The translations under genes were made by a program, and so were the position numbers. A stretch of 38,587 nt of DNA, from positions 1-38,587 of the forward strand of contig JACQDB010000022.1 of NCBI GenBank assembly GCA_016201275.1, in the 5' to 3' direction. A model generated the notes under the pieces. The model was not told the DNA's origin, did no database searches, and saw only the letters and a list, made by a program, of their open reading frames with translations. The stretch comes from Acidobacteriota bacterium (GTDB taxonomy: Bacteria; Acidobacteriota; Blastocatellia; UBA7656). This document shows, one piece after another, positions 14,755 to 23,164 of this stretch; within the stretch, counting starts at the first letter, position 1; every line of letters begins with the position of its first letter.

Positions 14755-16209
14755 TTACACCTTGCGCGTTTTCCATTGGCCACGCCGGAACATCACGATA
14801 CTGACCACCGCGACCAACGACTCGGCGATGGCGATAGCGATGAAAACGCCTCTTGGCCCCAAGCCTGCCAACACAGCTAAGGAATAGGCCAGAGGAATCT
14901 GCACCAGCCAGTGACACAGCAGATTGATAAAGGTCGGCGTTGTCGTATCGCCCGCGCCGTTGAACGATTGCACTACGATCATGCCATACGCATAAAAGGC
15001 ATAACCGAAACTGATGTAGCGCAAACAGTCCCTGCCGTAAGTCACCACCGAAGGATCAGTGATAAACAGTTTGATCAGCGATTCGGCAAACACGATGTAG
15101 ATAATCGAGATGCTCAACATAAAAACAAAATTGAAATGCCCGGCCATCCACACCGATTTTTCGGCGCGGTCGGGTCGTTGCGCGCCGAGATTCTGCCCGA
15201 CCAAAGTTGCCGCCGCGCTCGCCATGCCAAACGATGGCAGGATCGAAAAGATGATGATGCGTATGGCTATCGTGTAACCGGCGCTGGCCTGCGCGCCGAA
15301 TTCGTTGACGATGCGAACCAGAAAAATCCAACTCGAAGTGGCAATCAGAATTTGAAACATTCCGCCCAGCGACAAGCGCAACAATTTCACCATCACATCG
15401 AGTTGGAAACGCAATTGCCGCAGCTTGATGTGAACCCGCGCCTTGCCGCTGGTCAAATAATAAAGCTGTATCAAGACGCCTGTGCCGCGCCCTATACTGG
15501 TCGCCACCGATGAACCCATGACGCCGAGTTTGGGAAACGGCCCTATGCCGAAAACCAGGAATGGCACCAGAATGATGTTGATGATGTTGGCAATCCACAA
15601 CACCCGCATAGCGATGGCCGCATCGCCCGAACCACGAAACACGGCGTTGAGCAAAAACAGCAGCATGATGATGACATTGGCTCCCAGTATCACCTGCCCG
15701 TAGCCTGCGCCAATGGCGATGACGGCGGCATCGGCGTGCATCACGCGCAGCAGATTGGGCATGAAAAAGATGCCTACAAAACTGATCGGTAGTGAAACCA
15801 ATATGGCGATGAAGATGGATTGCATTGCCGCCGATGACGCGCCCGCCGGGTCTTTTTCGCCGATGCGACGAGCAACCGTAGCAATCACAGCGGTACTCAA
15901 ACCCATCGCTACGGTGAAGACCAACGACAGCATGGATTCAGTGATGCCGACAGCGGCGACCGCTTCTTTGCCGAGTTGGGCAACCCAGAAGGCATCCACG
16001 ATGCCAAACAACGATTCCATCATCATCTCTAAAATCATCGGCACGGAAAGCAAAATGATGGCGCGGCGAATATCGCCTTGCGTAAAGTCCTGACGCGAGC
16101 CGCGCAGCGCTTCGCGCAAGGTTGCCAGCCAGCCGGTTTGGGGTTGAGTTTGGGGTTCGATTATTTCCGGTGCGGCAGCCGTCGGTTCGACTTCTTTGAT
16201 ATAACTCAT
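14755..16209 (-). CDS. MATE-family multidrug/Na+ or H+ antiporter
   Basis: The 484-aa integral membrane protein has about 12 hydrophobic helices in two related halves, the MatE fold. Helix 1 follows a cytosolic N-terminus of about 50 residues (FTQGDIRRAIILLSVPMILE), and each half carries the recurrent pattern in which a small amphipathic start leads to VDAFWVAQLG or YTIAIRIIIFS. Such proteins export cationic drugs or metabolites. ATG 16209 is chosen because GAGG lies just upstream; the open frame continues 20 residues further without a binding site. It is transcribed away from the dienelactone hydrolase and has no linked regulator. Confidence 0.88.
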   Translation of the reverse strand: MSYIKEVEPTAAAPEIIEPQTQPQTGWLATLREALRGSRQDFTQGDIRRAIILLSVPMILEMMMESLFGIVDAFWVAQLGKEAVAAVGITESMLSLVFTVAMGLSTAVIATVARRIGEKDPAGASSAAMQSIFIAILVSLPISFVGIFFMPNLLRVMHADAAVIAIGAGYGQVILGANVIIMLLFLLNAVFRGSGDAAIAMRVLWIANIINIILVPFLVFGIGPFPKLGVMGSSVATSIGRGTGVLIQLYYLTSGKARVHIKLRQLRFQLDVMVKLLRLSLGGMFQILIATSSWIFLVRIVNEFGAQASAGYTIAIRIIIFSILPSFGMASAAATLVGQNLGAQRPDRAEKSVWMAGHFNFVFMLSISIIYIVFAESLIKLFITDPSVVTYGRDCLRYISFGYAFYAYGMIVVQSFNGAGDTTTPTFINLLCHWLVQIPLAYSLAVLAGLGPRGVFIAIAIAESLVAVVSIVMFRRGQWKTRKV

Positions 16210-16631
16210 GGAGACCTCGATTACTGAAAAAACGCCAGTGAAAGTGCAGGAAAATCCGCACAGGCGCAAAGCACAACACGCCGCCTGGAGGAGTAGAAAG
16301 AACCTCCTGGCGTCAACGCTTCAAGCCCCTAACGGAAACGTGATGGATACAGGTGAGCTATGCGATTGGAAACTAGCTGATCTTCATAGGCATACTCTTT
16401 TTCGTCGTACCGCGATTTTATACCTTGTCTATGCGAATGCCGTCAATTGCCAAACGCCTGATTCATTTTTGCGGTTGCAGAAAAATTTCCCGCGTCGGAT
16501 TTTTTCTGATGAGCGCCAAACTTTTTCTCTTGCGTCCGCGCTTCGATTTCATCAGCGAGTTTGTTACAGTCTTATTCCGCCAGGGGCGCAATCACTCGGA
16601 AGCATTGCTCGATTTCAGGAAGGAAACCCTT
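16210..16631. other. Divergent intergenic region with one hairpin
   Basis: These 422 bases lie between the MATE and dienelactone hydrolase genes. I see an imperfect hairpin at 16282-16312. The hydrolase frame is open back to 16425, but that part is Arg/Phe-rich, has no binding site and is probably non-coding. No strong promoter was found. Confidence 0.4.
16282..16312. repeat. Inverted repeat
   Basis: CGCCTGGAGG (16282-16291) and CCTCCTGGCG (16303-16312) pair over 9 of 10 bases around an 11-base loop. It is about 75 bases before the MATE start on its coding strand. It could be an attenuator-like structure or a dispersed repeat. Confidence 0.35.
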
Positions 16632-17372
16632 ATGTTAATCACTACAGCATTCACCGACATCACAGTTGATGGTAATTCGATGCGGGCGTTTATCGCCGCG
16701 CCGCAAGCCGCAGGCAAATATCCCGGCATTCTCTTTTATTCGGACATCTTTCAATTGACCGACACCATGTTGCGTTCGTGCGCGAGGCTGGCAGGCTATG
16801 GCTTTGTGGTCGCCGCGCCGGAAATTTATCACCGTCTTGAACCGAGCGGCACGGCCCTGCCGTTTGACGATGCCGGTCGCATACGTGGACTTGATGACGC
16901 CGCCAAAACGCCTGTCGCTCATTTCGATGCCGATTGCCGTGCGGCGCTTGATTATCTGGCGCGTCATCCGTTGGTTGCCGACGGGCAAATCGGCGCTGCC
17001 GGATTTTGCATCGGCGGGCATCTTTCGTTTCGTGCCGCTTTGCAAAAAGAGGTGCAAGCGACCGTCTGTTTTTACGGCACAGGGATTCACAACGGCAAAC
17101 TGGGACAAGACGAAGACGCCGGTTCGCTGCAACGCGCCGCCGAGATTTGCGGTGCGTTGCTGATGATTTGGGGGACGGGCGACCCGCACATTCCCGCCGC
17201 TGGCCGCGCCCAAATCGCAGCGGCTTTAGAGCAGGCCGGAGCAAAGTTTTCCCAGAAATTTTATGAAGCCGAACACGCCTTCATGCGCGATGTTGGGCCG
17301 CGTTACGACCCCGAAGCTACGGACCTAGCCTTTGCCGATATGGTCGCGTTGTTTCGCCAGGTGTTGCGATAA
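16632..17372 (+). CDS. Dienelactone hydrolase family protein
   Basis: The 246-aa alpha/beta hydrolase has the complete family triad: nucleophile Cys126 in GFCIGG, Asp174 in GTGDPHIP and His205 in EAEHAFMRD. Dienelactone hydrolases open dienelactones in chlorocatechol degradation. Stand-alone chromosomal copies such as this often have undefined ester or lactone substrates. ATG 16632 follows GGAAGGAAA and starts exactly at the family's beginning. The length is typical. No catechol pathway genes are nearby. Confidence 0.88.
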   Translation: MLITTAFTDITVDGNSMRAFIAAPQAAGKYPGILFYSDIFQLTDTMLRSCARLAGYGFVVAAPEIYHRLEPSGTALPFDDAGRIRGLDDAAKTPVAHFDADCRAALDYLARHPLVADGQIGAAGFCIGGHLSFRAALQKEVQATVCFYGTGIHNGKLGQDEDAGSLQRAAEICGALLMIWGTGDPHIPAAGRAQIAAALEQAGAKFSQKFYEAEHAFMRDVGPRYDPEATDLAFADMVALFRQVLR

Positions 17373-17487
17373 GAACGAAAAATAAGAGTGCAACAACCGC
17401 CGCTTGGCGATAAGCAAACAGCGATTGACATTCGTTTTTGAGATGACCGGTACGGTGAGCAAGACCGACAACGAGGAGAAGCCGATT

Positions 17488-17774
17488 ATGTCAATGAATA
17501 TTTCCCTGTCGCCGGAGTTGGAATAAAAGATTTATGCGCGAGTGCAGAGCGGCGAGTATGCGTCGGCAAACGAAGTCATCGGCGAGGCCTTGCGTTTGTT
17601 AGAGGAACAGGAAGAACTTCGTAGAATCGAGCAGGAAGCCTTGAACGCGAAGTCGGCCTCGGTATCGCGCAGATCGAAAGAAGTGAGGGGCTGGTTTATC
17701 ACTCGGCAACGGAACTGGCAGAGGAAATTAAAAACGAAGCCCGCCGACCACAACCAACCACAGGTAATTCATGA
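17488..17774 (+). pseudogene. parD: Broken ParD-type antitoxin
   Basis: GAGGAGAA and ATG 17488 start a ribbon-helix-helix antitoxin, MSMNISLSPELE, which is cut by TAA 17524-17526. The same frame then continues with KIYARVQSGEYASANEVIGE and ALRLLEEQEELRRIEQE, the ParD core. At about 17638 the frame shifts by one base and the real C-terminus continues as LEREVGLGIAQIERSEG, then LVYHSATELAEEIKNEARR, to TGA 17772-17774. Restoring both sites gives a normal ParD of about 95 residues. The stop overlaps the toxin ATG. GTG 17542 could restart translation, but the toxin-binding end would still be out of frame. Confidence 0.8.
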
Positions 17775-18064
17775 ACCGGCTGGTTATTTCTCCACAAGCG
17801 AAAACGGATTTACTGAACCTTTGGGCTTTTGCTTTTTATGATGATGGTCAGGCCGCCGACCGTTTAATCGAAGAGTTTACGGCGAAGTTCGATACCTTGC
17901 TCGCCTTTTCTGAAATCGGCAGAAGCCGTGAAGATTTAGGGGCGGGACTTCGCAGTTTTCCGTTGCAACGCTTGGTAATTTTTTATCGCCTGATTGCCGA
18001 TGGCATAGAAATTTTTCGCGTTCTACAGGGCAGACAAAACTTTGAAGCGCTTTTTTCCGAGTAA
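17771..18064 (+). CDS. parE: ParE/RelE-superfamily toxin
   Basis: The 97-aa protein has the compact ParE fold: LVISPQAKTDLLNLWAFA, a second helix with DRLIEEFTAKFDTLL, then GRSREDLGAGLRSFPLQRLV and IFYRLIADGIEIFRVLQGRQ, ending in a short helix. ParE toxins poison DNA gyrase. The frame is complete with the conserved basic and aromatic residues. ATG overlaps the antitoxin's stop (ATGA), so expression depends on translation of parD, which is broken here. That may silence the toxin, or the toxin itself may be inactive. Confidence 0.85.
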   Translation: MNRLVISPQAKTDLLNLWAFAFYDDGQAADRLIEEFTAKFDTLLAFSEIGRSREDLGAGLRSFPLQRLVIFYRLIADGIEIFRVLQGRQNFEALFSE

Positions 18065-18065
18065 G

Positions 18066-18093
18066 ATTGGCCGTATGAATAGCGGCGGCCAAT
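18066..18093. terminator. Hairpin between convergent genes
   Basis: ATTGGCCG and CGGCCAAT form a perfect 8-bp stem around 12 bases, immediately after the parE stop and ahead of the convergent FAD oxidase's end. There is no T tract, so it is at best a weak or bidirectional terminator. Confidence 0.35.
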
Positions 18094-18210
18094 GACGCAA
18101 TCGTGACGAGCTTACGCAAAGCGTGTCTATGCGTCCGGGCAGTGCCGTCGGGACTGCGCCACTCGCCGCCGGAGTGAAACATTTTGCGCTCTTGCGCTTT
18201 GGGGATTGGT

Positions 18211-19749
18211 TTACAGGTTTTCCGCCGCAAACATCTTTTTGTAGTGGCGATACCAATCGCTCTGGAAAACTTCCTGCGGGTCATACTGCAACTTCATCTG
18301 CAAAAAATTTTTGAACTGCGGATAACACGCCTCGACCTGTTCGCGTCGCGCATAGCGATGATAGGTCAAGTAATAACTGCCGCCATGTTTTAGCCCTAAA
18401 TCAATCAGACTGCGAAAGCTATTGGCGGCGCGTTCGAGGCCTTCGGCGTTGTGCGTGACGTGCAGATTGAAAATCACACAAGCCCAACTCTGACGCGCCC
18501 ACGCCAGAAAACTCTCGGTGTCTTGTTCAATCAAACGCACCGTGCCGTAAATCACATTGGCCTGTTGCTGGCGCAAGATGCGTTTGGCGTCTTCCATAAA
18601 CTCTACGAGTTTTTCACGCGGCACATAGATTTCCGTTATCATCTCGGTCGCGTTCACTGGTGCGCCGAGCTTGCGGTCTAACGCCTCGTGATAGTTGTCC
18701 ACATAAGCCGCTGAAAGTTGCCAATCCGACCAATAAATCTGCCCAGAGGTGGCAAGATAACGCTTCGTATAAACGTCAAAGGCGCGCTTCTTGTACTTAT
18801 GCGTGTAGTAAGTAAGCCGCGCCCAATCTTCGGGGTGAAAGCGCGTCGGGTTTTCGGTTATTGGCGTTGCGGGGGCAACCGGACGATAGCAGGAGAAGAC
18901 GCCGCGCCCTAAAAAACTTTCGCGCTGGCTGTCGGTAGCGAATTGAAAATCGCCGTACAGATAACCATCTTTGATGCGCTGCGCGAACCGCTGCGGAATC
19001 TCTGCGGTGTTGCAAATCTCGACGATGCGTTGCACTTTTTGGCGTTCCCACAAACGCAACTGCACCGAGGTCACGATGCCGAACAAACCGTAGCCGCCTA
19101 TCGCCAGACGAAAAAGCTCGGCGTTTTCCTGGCGCGAACAGTTCACAAGTTCGCCATCGTAATTCATCAAAGTGAAGGCTTCCACCTGATCAATGATGGG
19201 TTTGAATTTCAGTCCGCGCCCGTGAACATTGGAGGCGAGCGCACCGCCTATCGAAAGTCTATCTGCGCCGGTTTGCTTTTGCACAATGCCCCATTTGCCA
19301 TCACCCTCTTGATTTTTTTTCAGATAATCGAGCAAGGCAGGCCATTCGATACCGGCTTCGACTTCAACGATGCCGCGCTCTTTGTCGAAGTGCAAAACGC
19401 GATTCATCGAAGTCATATCCACAAGCATATTATCCGTACCGAATTGTTGCCCGCCCATCGAATGTCGCCTGCCGCAAATGCTCAACGGTGCGCCGCTGGT
19501 CTTGGCGCTGTGAATGATGGCGCGCACACCCTGCACAGAGTTCGGCGTATAAACCGCCGCGACGCGAGTGCGATTGAGTTGCGAATGAATGTCGTTGACA
19601 AAATTTTCAGCGCTCGCCTGGCTCTTTAATGTTGCCTTGAGGGGCGCGCTATATTTGGCTGCGCCTCTGGCCAACAGCGGCGCAGGCCAAGCGGCAACGG
19701 CGCAGGAAATTTTTAAGAATCCCAGAAACTCTCTACGTGAAATGGGCAT
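18211..19749 (-). CDS. Tat-exported FAD-linked oxidase (VAO family)
   Basis: The 512-aa protein begins with a twin-arginine signal (SRREFLGFLK) and an Ala-rich hydrophobic stretch, so it should be folded in the cytoplasm and exported. The FAD_binding_4 (PCMH) domain spans about 60-230: VAAVYTPNSVQGVRAIIHSA, then GRRHSMGGQQF, where His96 is the usual covalent FAD attachment site, then LSIGGALASNVHGRGL. The C-terminal part matches ALO/BBE-like substrate domains loosely. Close families include sugar-lactone oxidases and glycolate oxidase subunits. The substrate is unknown. GGAGG precedes ATG. It stands 42 bases after the upstream small exported protein gene on the same strand. Confidence 0.8.
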   Translation of the reverse strand: MPISRREFLGFLKISCAVAAWPAPLLARGAAKYSAPLKATLKSQASAENFVNDIHSQLNRTRVAAVYTPNSVQGVRAIIHSAKTSGAPLSICGRRHSMGGQQFGTDNMLVDMTSMNRVLHFDKERGIVEVEAGIEWPALLDYLKKNQEGDGKWGIVQKQTGADRLSIGGALASNVHGRGLKFKPIIDQVEAFTLMNYDGELVNCSRQENAELFRLAIGGYGLFGIVTSVQLRLWERQKVQRIVEICNTAEIPQRFAQRIKDGYLYGDFQFATDSQRESFLGRGVFSCYRPVAPATPITENPTRFHPEDWARLTYYTHKYKKRAFDVYTKRYLATSGQIYWSDWQLSAAYVDNYHEALDRKLGAPVNATEMITEIYVPREKLVEFMEDAKRILRQQQANVIYGTVRLIEQDTESFLAWARQSWACVIFNLHVTHNAEGLERAANSFRSLIDLGLKHGGSYYLTYHRYARREQVEACYPQFKNFLQMKLQYDPQEVFQSDWYRHYKKMFAAENL

Positions 19750-19791
19750 CGGGAAACCTCCGACAGTGGTGCAATCCTTGTGAAATATTGA

Positions 19792-20367
19792 TCAAGGTCT
19801 GGTCAGCGGTGCGCCCACAGCGGCGCGTGCGGCTTTTGCCTGTGTGACAAAACTATCGGCAGTGTCGCCCGGCACATCGTTCAACAAACGTAGCGAATAC
19901 ACGGTTCCGGTGGCGACGATGATTTGGGTTTTCACATGAGTGACAGTGAACGGATAGCGCAAGGTCAAAGCCGCGTGATCAACCTCCAGTTTCAAATCGG
20001 CCTCCGCTAATTCTTTGACCAAAATGTAGCCCATTTCGAGAAAGCCTTTCTTCTTCATCAAAGCGTCTTCGATGGATTTGCGTTTGACCCAAATTGAGTT
20101 TGATTTCACATAAACGCGGCGCGCCGCAGCCAGCAGTGCCAAGGGCTGCGCTTGGTGCAGCGATTCCTGAGCGCTGGGCGCGGGACTGAGATGCGGCGAT
20201 GCAGGCGGCGTTTGATGGTTCGCCAGCGAATTCTTTGAAGTTTTCCAAACTGGTTGTATCGAAGGCGCAGGGGTTTGCGCCTGTGCAGAAAACAATGCAG
20301 CACAGAACATCAACAGGCACCCCTTGAAAGCGCGACGATTTTTGTGGCGCTGGTATGCTTGAGACAT
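19792..20367 (-). CDS. Exported protein of unknown function, 191 aa
   Basis: A basic N-terminus and the hydrophobic stretch CLLMFCAALFSAQAQ form a signal peptide. A Pro/Ser-rich linker (about 35-75) follows, then a compact alpha/beta domain with VYVKSNSIWVKRKSIEDALM and ADLKLEVDHAALTLRYPFTV. Proteins of this type are common in Acidobacteriota and lack a defined function. AGGAGAA, spaced 8 bases, supports ATG 20367 over ATG 20397. It is downstream of a GntR regulator gene and upstream of the FAD oxidase on the same strand. The regulator could control both. Confidence 0.65.
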   Translation of the reverse strand: MSQAYQRHKNRRAFKGCLLMFCAALFSAQAQTPAPSIQPVWKTSKNSLANHQTPPASPHLSPAPSAQESLHQAQPLALLAAARRVYVKSNSIWVKRKSIEDALMKKKGFLEMGYILVKELAEADLKLEVDHAALTLRYPFTVTHVKTQIIVATGTVYSLRLLNDVPGDTADSFVTQAKAARAAVGAPLTRP

Positions 20368-20444
20368 AGCCCGGTTCTCCTTTTGCTGAGTTATCATTCG
20401 CCGTGAATTGTAGGCAGAAGCTCACAGGCTTTGCGGATGAGTTA

Positions 20445-20464
20445 TGACACTATTTGAAGTGTCA
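20445..20464. promoter_or_regulatory. Dyad TGACAC-N8-GTGTCA, possible operator or terminator
   Basis: A perfect 6-bp dyad overlaps the stop codon of the GntR gene and lies about 80 bases upstream of the next minus-strand start (20367). It could be the regulator's own binding site for the downstream pair, or a weak transcript-end hairpin. Confidence 0.35.
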
Positions 20465-21379
20465 CAATGAGGCCAGCGGTTTGCTGAGAAAATCTTTGAA
20501 GTTGCGAAGCTCATCAAGCGAGGCATCGGCGATAATGCGAAAGACGCGAAAGTTACACCCTGGCGGCATACGCTCGGCGGTCAGGGCATCGGTAATCACC
20601 AGCCAGTTGGTGTGCAAACCTTTCTGCCAATCCGCTTCATCGGGGTGACGAAAGCAGATGGTTTCGGGATCAATGCCAGCGGCCACCAAAACCGTGCGCG
20701 ACCATTTGAACAACTCTCGCCAGCGCGACACCACAGTAATTAAATCCTCTCGCGTAGGCCGCTCTTTGCCCTGCAATTCATCCGACACCGAACGCATATG
20801 CAGAAGCATAAACGAGGTGTCCGGCGGCAGAGCGGCGCGCACCTGTTCAGCGCGACTATACAACGTGATGGGAGCCGCGCCGACTAATTTGCTGGCACAC
20901 GCTTCGATACTTGCGGTGGCAACACTAAAGCCGGTGGCCTGAAGAATCTCCGCCGCTAAAATATTGCGAAGCTCTTCGTCGGGTTCGATCAACAAAAAAT
21001 GTTGCGGCGGCTGTGCGTCTAGCCAGCGTTTGACGCGTGCGGCAATCTCGCTCATCGCGTAACCTTTTGAGCGCGCCTCTTGAAACAACTTCGCTATCAG
21101 CCGGTCGAGTTCAAGCGCCGCATCCATCGCGGCATCGGCATTCAACTCGCGCACATAAACGCCGCTGCCTTTGCGAAACTCCACCCAGCCGCGACTGGCC
21201 AGACCCCGATAAGCAGCGCTGACCGTGTTGGCATGAACTTCGAGACGATGCGACAGTTCGCGGGTGCTGGGCAGTTTTTGCGCGGGGGGCAAATCACCGC
21301 TGATGATGCCAAGCGTTATCTGCGTAATGATTTGCTCGCGCAGCGGTACTTCACTATTTTTCGACAACCAGATTTTCAT
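20462..21379 (-). CDS. GntR-family transcriptional regulator, YtrA-like N-terminus
   Basis: Residues 1-75 are a typical winged helix: PLREQIITQITLGIISGDLP, QKLPSTRELSHRLEVHANTV, YRGLASRGWVEFRKGSGVYV. The rest (about 80-305) is not one of the standard FadR, HutC or MocR effector domains. It includes FLLIEPDEELRNILAAEILQ, which looks like a receiver or periplasmic-binding-like alpha/beta start. ATG 21379 is taken as the start of the winged-helix family; the frame extends 12 residues further upstream. It heads a minus-strand series with the 191-aa protein and the FAD oxidase. Confidence 0.82.
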   Translation of the reverse strand: MKIWLSKNSEVPLREQIITQITLGIISGDLPPAQKLPSTRELSHRLEVHANTVSAAYRGLASRGWVEFRKGSGVYVRELNADAAMDAALELDRLIAKLFQEARSKGYAMSEIAARVKRWLDAQPPQHFLLIEPDEELRNILAAEILQATGFSVATASIEACASKLVGAAPITLYSRAEQVRAALPPDTSFMLLHMRSVSDELQGKERPTREDLITVVSRWRELFKWSRTVLVAAGIDPETICFRHPDEADWQKGLHTNWLVITDALTAERMPPGCNFRVFRIIADASLDELRNFKDFLSKPLASL

Positions 21380-21430
21380 TTGCTTTTGCACCCCGAAGCG
21401 CACCCAGCACATCAAGAAGTTAAAAAAGAT

Positions 21431-21460
21431 TCTTCGTGTTCCTGGTGTCCTTGGTGGTTC
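21431..21460. repeat. Diverged copy of the CTTCGTGTTC repeat
   Basis: This 30-base stretch closely resembles each arm of the 29-bp inverted repeat found before coaE (36302-36392), with a few substitutions. It lies between the PQQ-like gene's end and the GntR gene's start. It marks a dispersed repeat family in this genome. Confidence 0.45.
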
Positions 21461-21464
21461 CCAA

Positions 21465-22802
21465 TTATTTGCGCCTGGTAATGCGATAAAGTTTCGAAGC
21501 GGTGCGAATGATTAAACTGCCGCGTGCGATGGCCGGAGTTGCCATGCACATTTCATCGAGAGAATTTTTGCCGATGACTTTGAACTCTTTGCCAGCCTGA
21601 ATCACAAAGGTATCGCCGTCTTCGCTCAAGGCGAAAATCTTGCCGTTGTAGGCCCAAGGCGAAGCGGTGAAGGCAGTGGTCGCCGGGTCTATGCGATGTT
21701 TGCCGTAAATCTCTTGGCCGCTTCGGGCCTCGTGCGCCGTGAAAAATCCTCTGTCGTAAAGGGTGTAATAAATGTCGCCGTAAATAATCGGCGAAGGGTT
21801 GTAGGGGCCAGCTTGCGGCTGATACCAACTGATAAAGCGGTTGCTCTGTTCGCCCGGCTTGAGCGAGATGTCACCGCTTGCGCCTGAGCGAATCGCATAG
21901 ACCGGACGATGCTGGTCGCCTACATAGCCCGAAGCGATGTAGAGCAAACCGAATTTTGCAAACGGCGTCGGAATGGCTATCGAAGACATACCGGAAAATT
22001 CCCACAACAACTTGCCGTCCAGAGCGTAAGAGCGCACGCGGTCAGTGCCGGAGGTGATGATTTCGGCGCGCTTGTCATTTTCCCATATGTAAGGCGTCGC
22101 CCAGTTAGTGCCTTCTTTGCGGTCGCTGCGCCAGATTTGCTCGCCGGTCTTTTTATTCAAAGCGAGGATGAACGATTGTTCCTCGTTATCGTTGACGAGG
22201 TAGAGGCGGTCTTGATACAGCACCGGCGAGGCGGCGGTGCCCCAGCCGTAGCGCGTTTTGTAAGCCGTGAATTTTTTCGCCCACAGGAGTTTGCCTTTCA
22301 TATCGAAGCAGAACAAACCGAGGTTGCCGAAATAGGCATAAAGTCGCTCGCCATCGGTGACAGGGGTTTCCGATGCGTAAGAATTTTTCAAGTGACGCGA
22401 TTGCGTAGGCGATGGCACGGCTTTGTGAACTTCCTGCTGCCATCTGATTTTTCCGCTGTTGAAATCCACGCAATAAACGACCCAGCGATGTTCGCCTTGT
22501 GCCGCCGGTCGTTCGCCACCAAGATACAAACCCTTCCTGGGTTTTTCGCCAGCGACGGAACTGATGACGGCGGTGACGAAAATGTGATCGCCCCAGATAA
22601 CCGGCGAACTCCAGCCGCCCCCCGGAATGTCTGTAGCCCAGGCGACGTTTTCCGTCTGGCTCCAGCTTTCCGGTAACTTCGCATCATCGGCAACTACGCC
22701 CGTAGCGCCTGCGCCGCGAAATTGCGACCAGTTGGTTTGCGCTGATGAGGCCGTGTAAAACCATAATGACAGCAACAAAGCCAAGCACGATTTTGTACGC
22801 AT
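21465..22802 (-). CDS. Exported PQQ-like beta-propeller protein
   Basis: The 445-aa protein has a signal peptide (MRTKSCLALLLSLWFYTASS) and then a beta-propeller built from PQQ-type blades: NWSQFRGAGATGV, WRSDRKEGTNWATPYIWEND, LDGKLLWEFSG, LNKKTGEQIWRS, YVGDQHRPVYAIRSG. Such single-domain propellers resemble BamB and PQQ-dependent dehydrogenases but usually carry no PQQ. Their role in Acidobacteriota and Planctomycetes is unclear. AGGAGG directly before ATG 22802 supports this start over the extended frame. It is divergent from the cytochrome-like gene. Confidence 0.82.
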   Translation of the reverse strand: MRTKSCLALLLSLWFYTASSAQTNWSQFRGAGATGVVADDAKLPESWSQTENVAWATDIPGGGWSSPVIWGDHIFVTAVISSVAGEKPRKGLYLGGERPAAQGEHRWVVYCVDFNSGKIRWQQEVHKAVPSPTQSRHLKNSYASETPVTDGERLYAYFGNLGLFCFDMKGKLLWAKKFTAYKTRYGWGTAASPVLYQDRLYLVNDNEEQSFILALNKKTGEQIWRSDRKEGTNWATPYIWENDKRAEIITSGTDRVRSYALDGKLLWEFSGMSSIAIPTPFAKFGLLYIASGYVGDQHRPVYAIRSGASGDISLKPGEQSNRFISWYQPQAGPYNPSPIIYGDIYYTLYDRGFFTAHEARSGQEIYGKHRIDPATTAFTASPWAYNGKIFALSEDGDTFVIQAGKEFKVIGKNSLDEMCMATPAIARGSLIIRTASKLYRITRRK

Positions 22803-23164
22803 AGTGCCTCCTGTGGCGAAAGGTCTTGAACCAATAACGTGGTTCTCGACCACGAAAACCATTCAACGAACGAGAAACCCGCCGTAGCAAATACTGCGTT
22901 ATTTTGCGTTCGGCTTGATGAAGGCTTCAACCGTTGAGCATTCTATGGCTTTGCTCAAAGGGATGCAAAGGGTCGCGGGGAATCGCCATCAAGCGGCGCG
23001 TGCGAGTCGCTTGATAGCCCTGATGCGGCGCTTGGTTTGTCGTGGTCGCAGAACTTTCGCAGTGGGTTTTCGATGCGCCTTGTGGTAAAAGTTTTGGTGG
23101 TGGACAAGGGGGCGAGAGGTTTCGTAGTCCGCGTGGGAAAATCGTTGTGATGCAGAGAGTCTTT
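22803..23164. other. Divergent intergenic region
   Basis: These 362 bases between the PQQ-like and cytochrome-like genes contain no convincing gene. One short hairpin motif, ACGTGGTTCTCGACCACG near 22838, resembles the sequence at the left end of the toxin-antitoxin insertion (35040). The upstream open extension of the cytochrome gene is Gly/Arg-rich and lacks a binding site. Confidence 0.4.

Noticed and set aside
14911-16093. Plus-strand frames across the MATE gene
   Set aside because: They are the antisense shadow of a clear 12-helix transporter.
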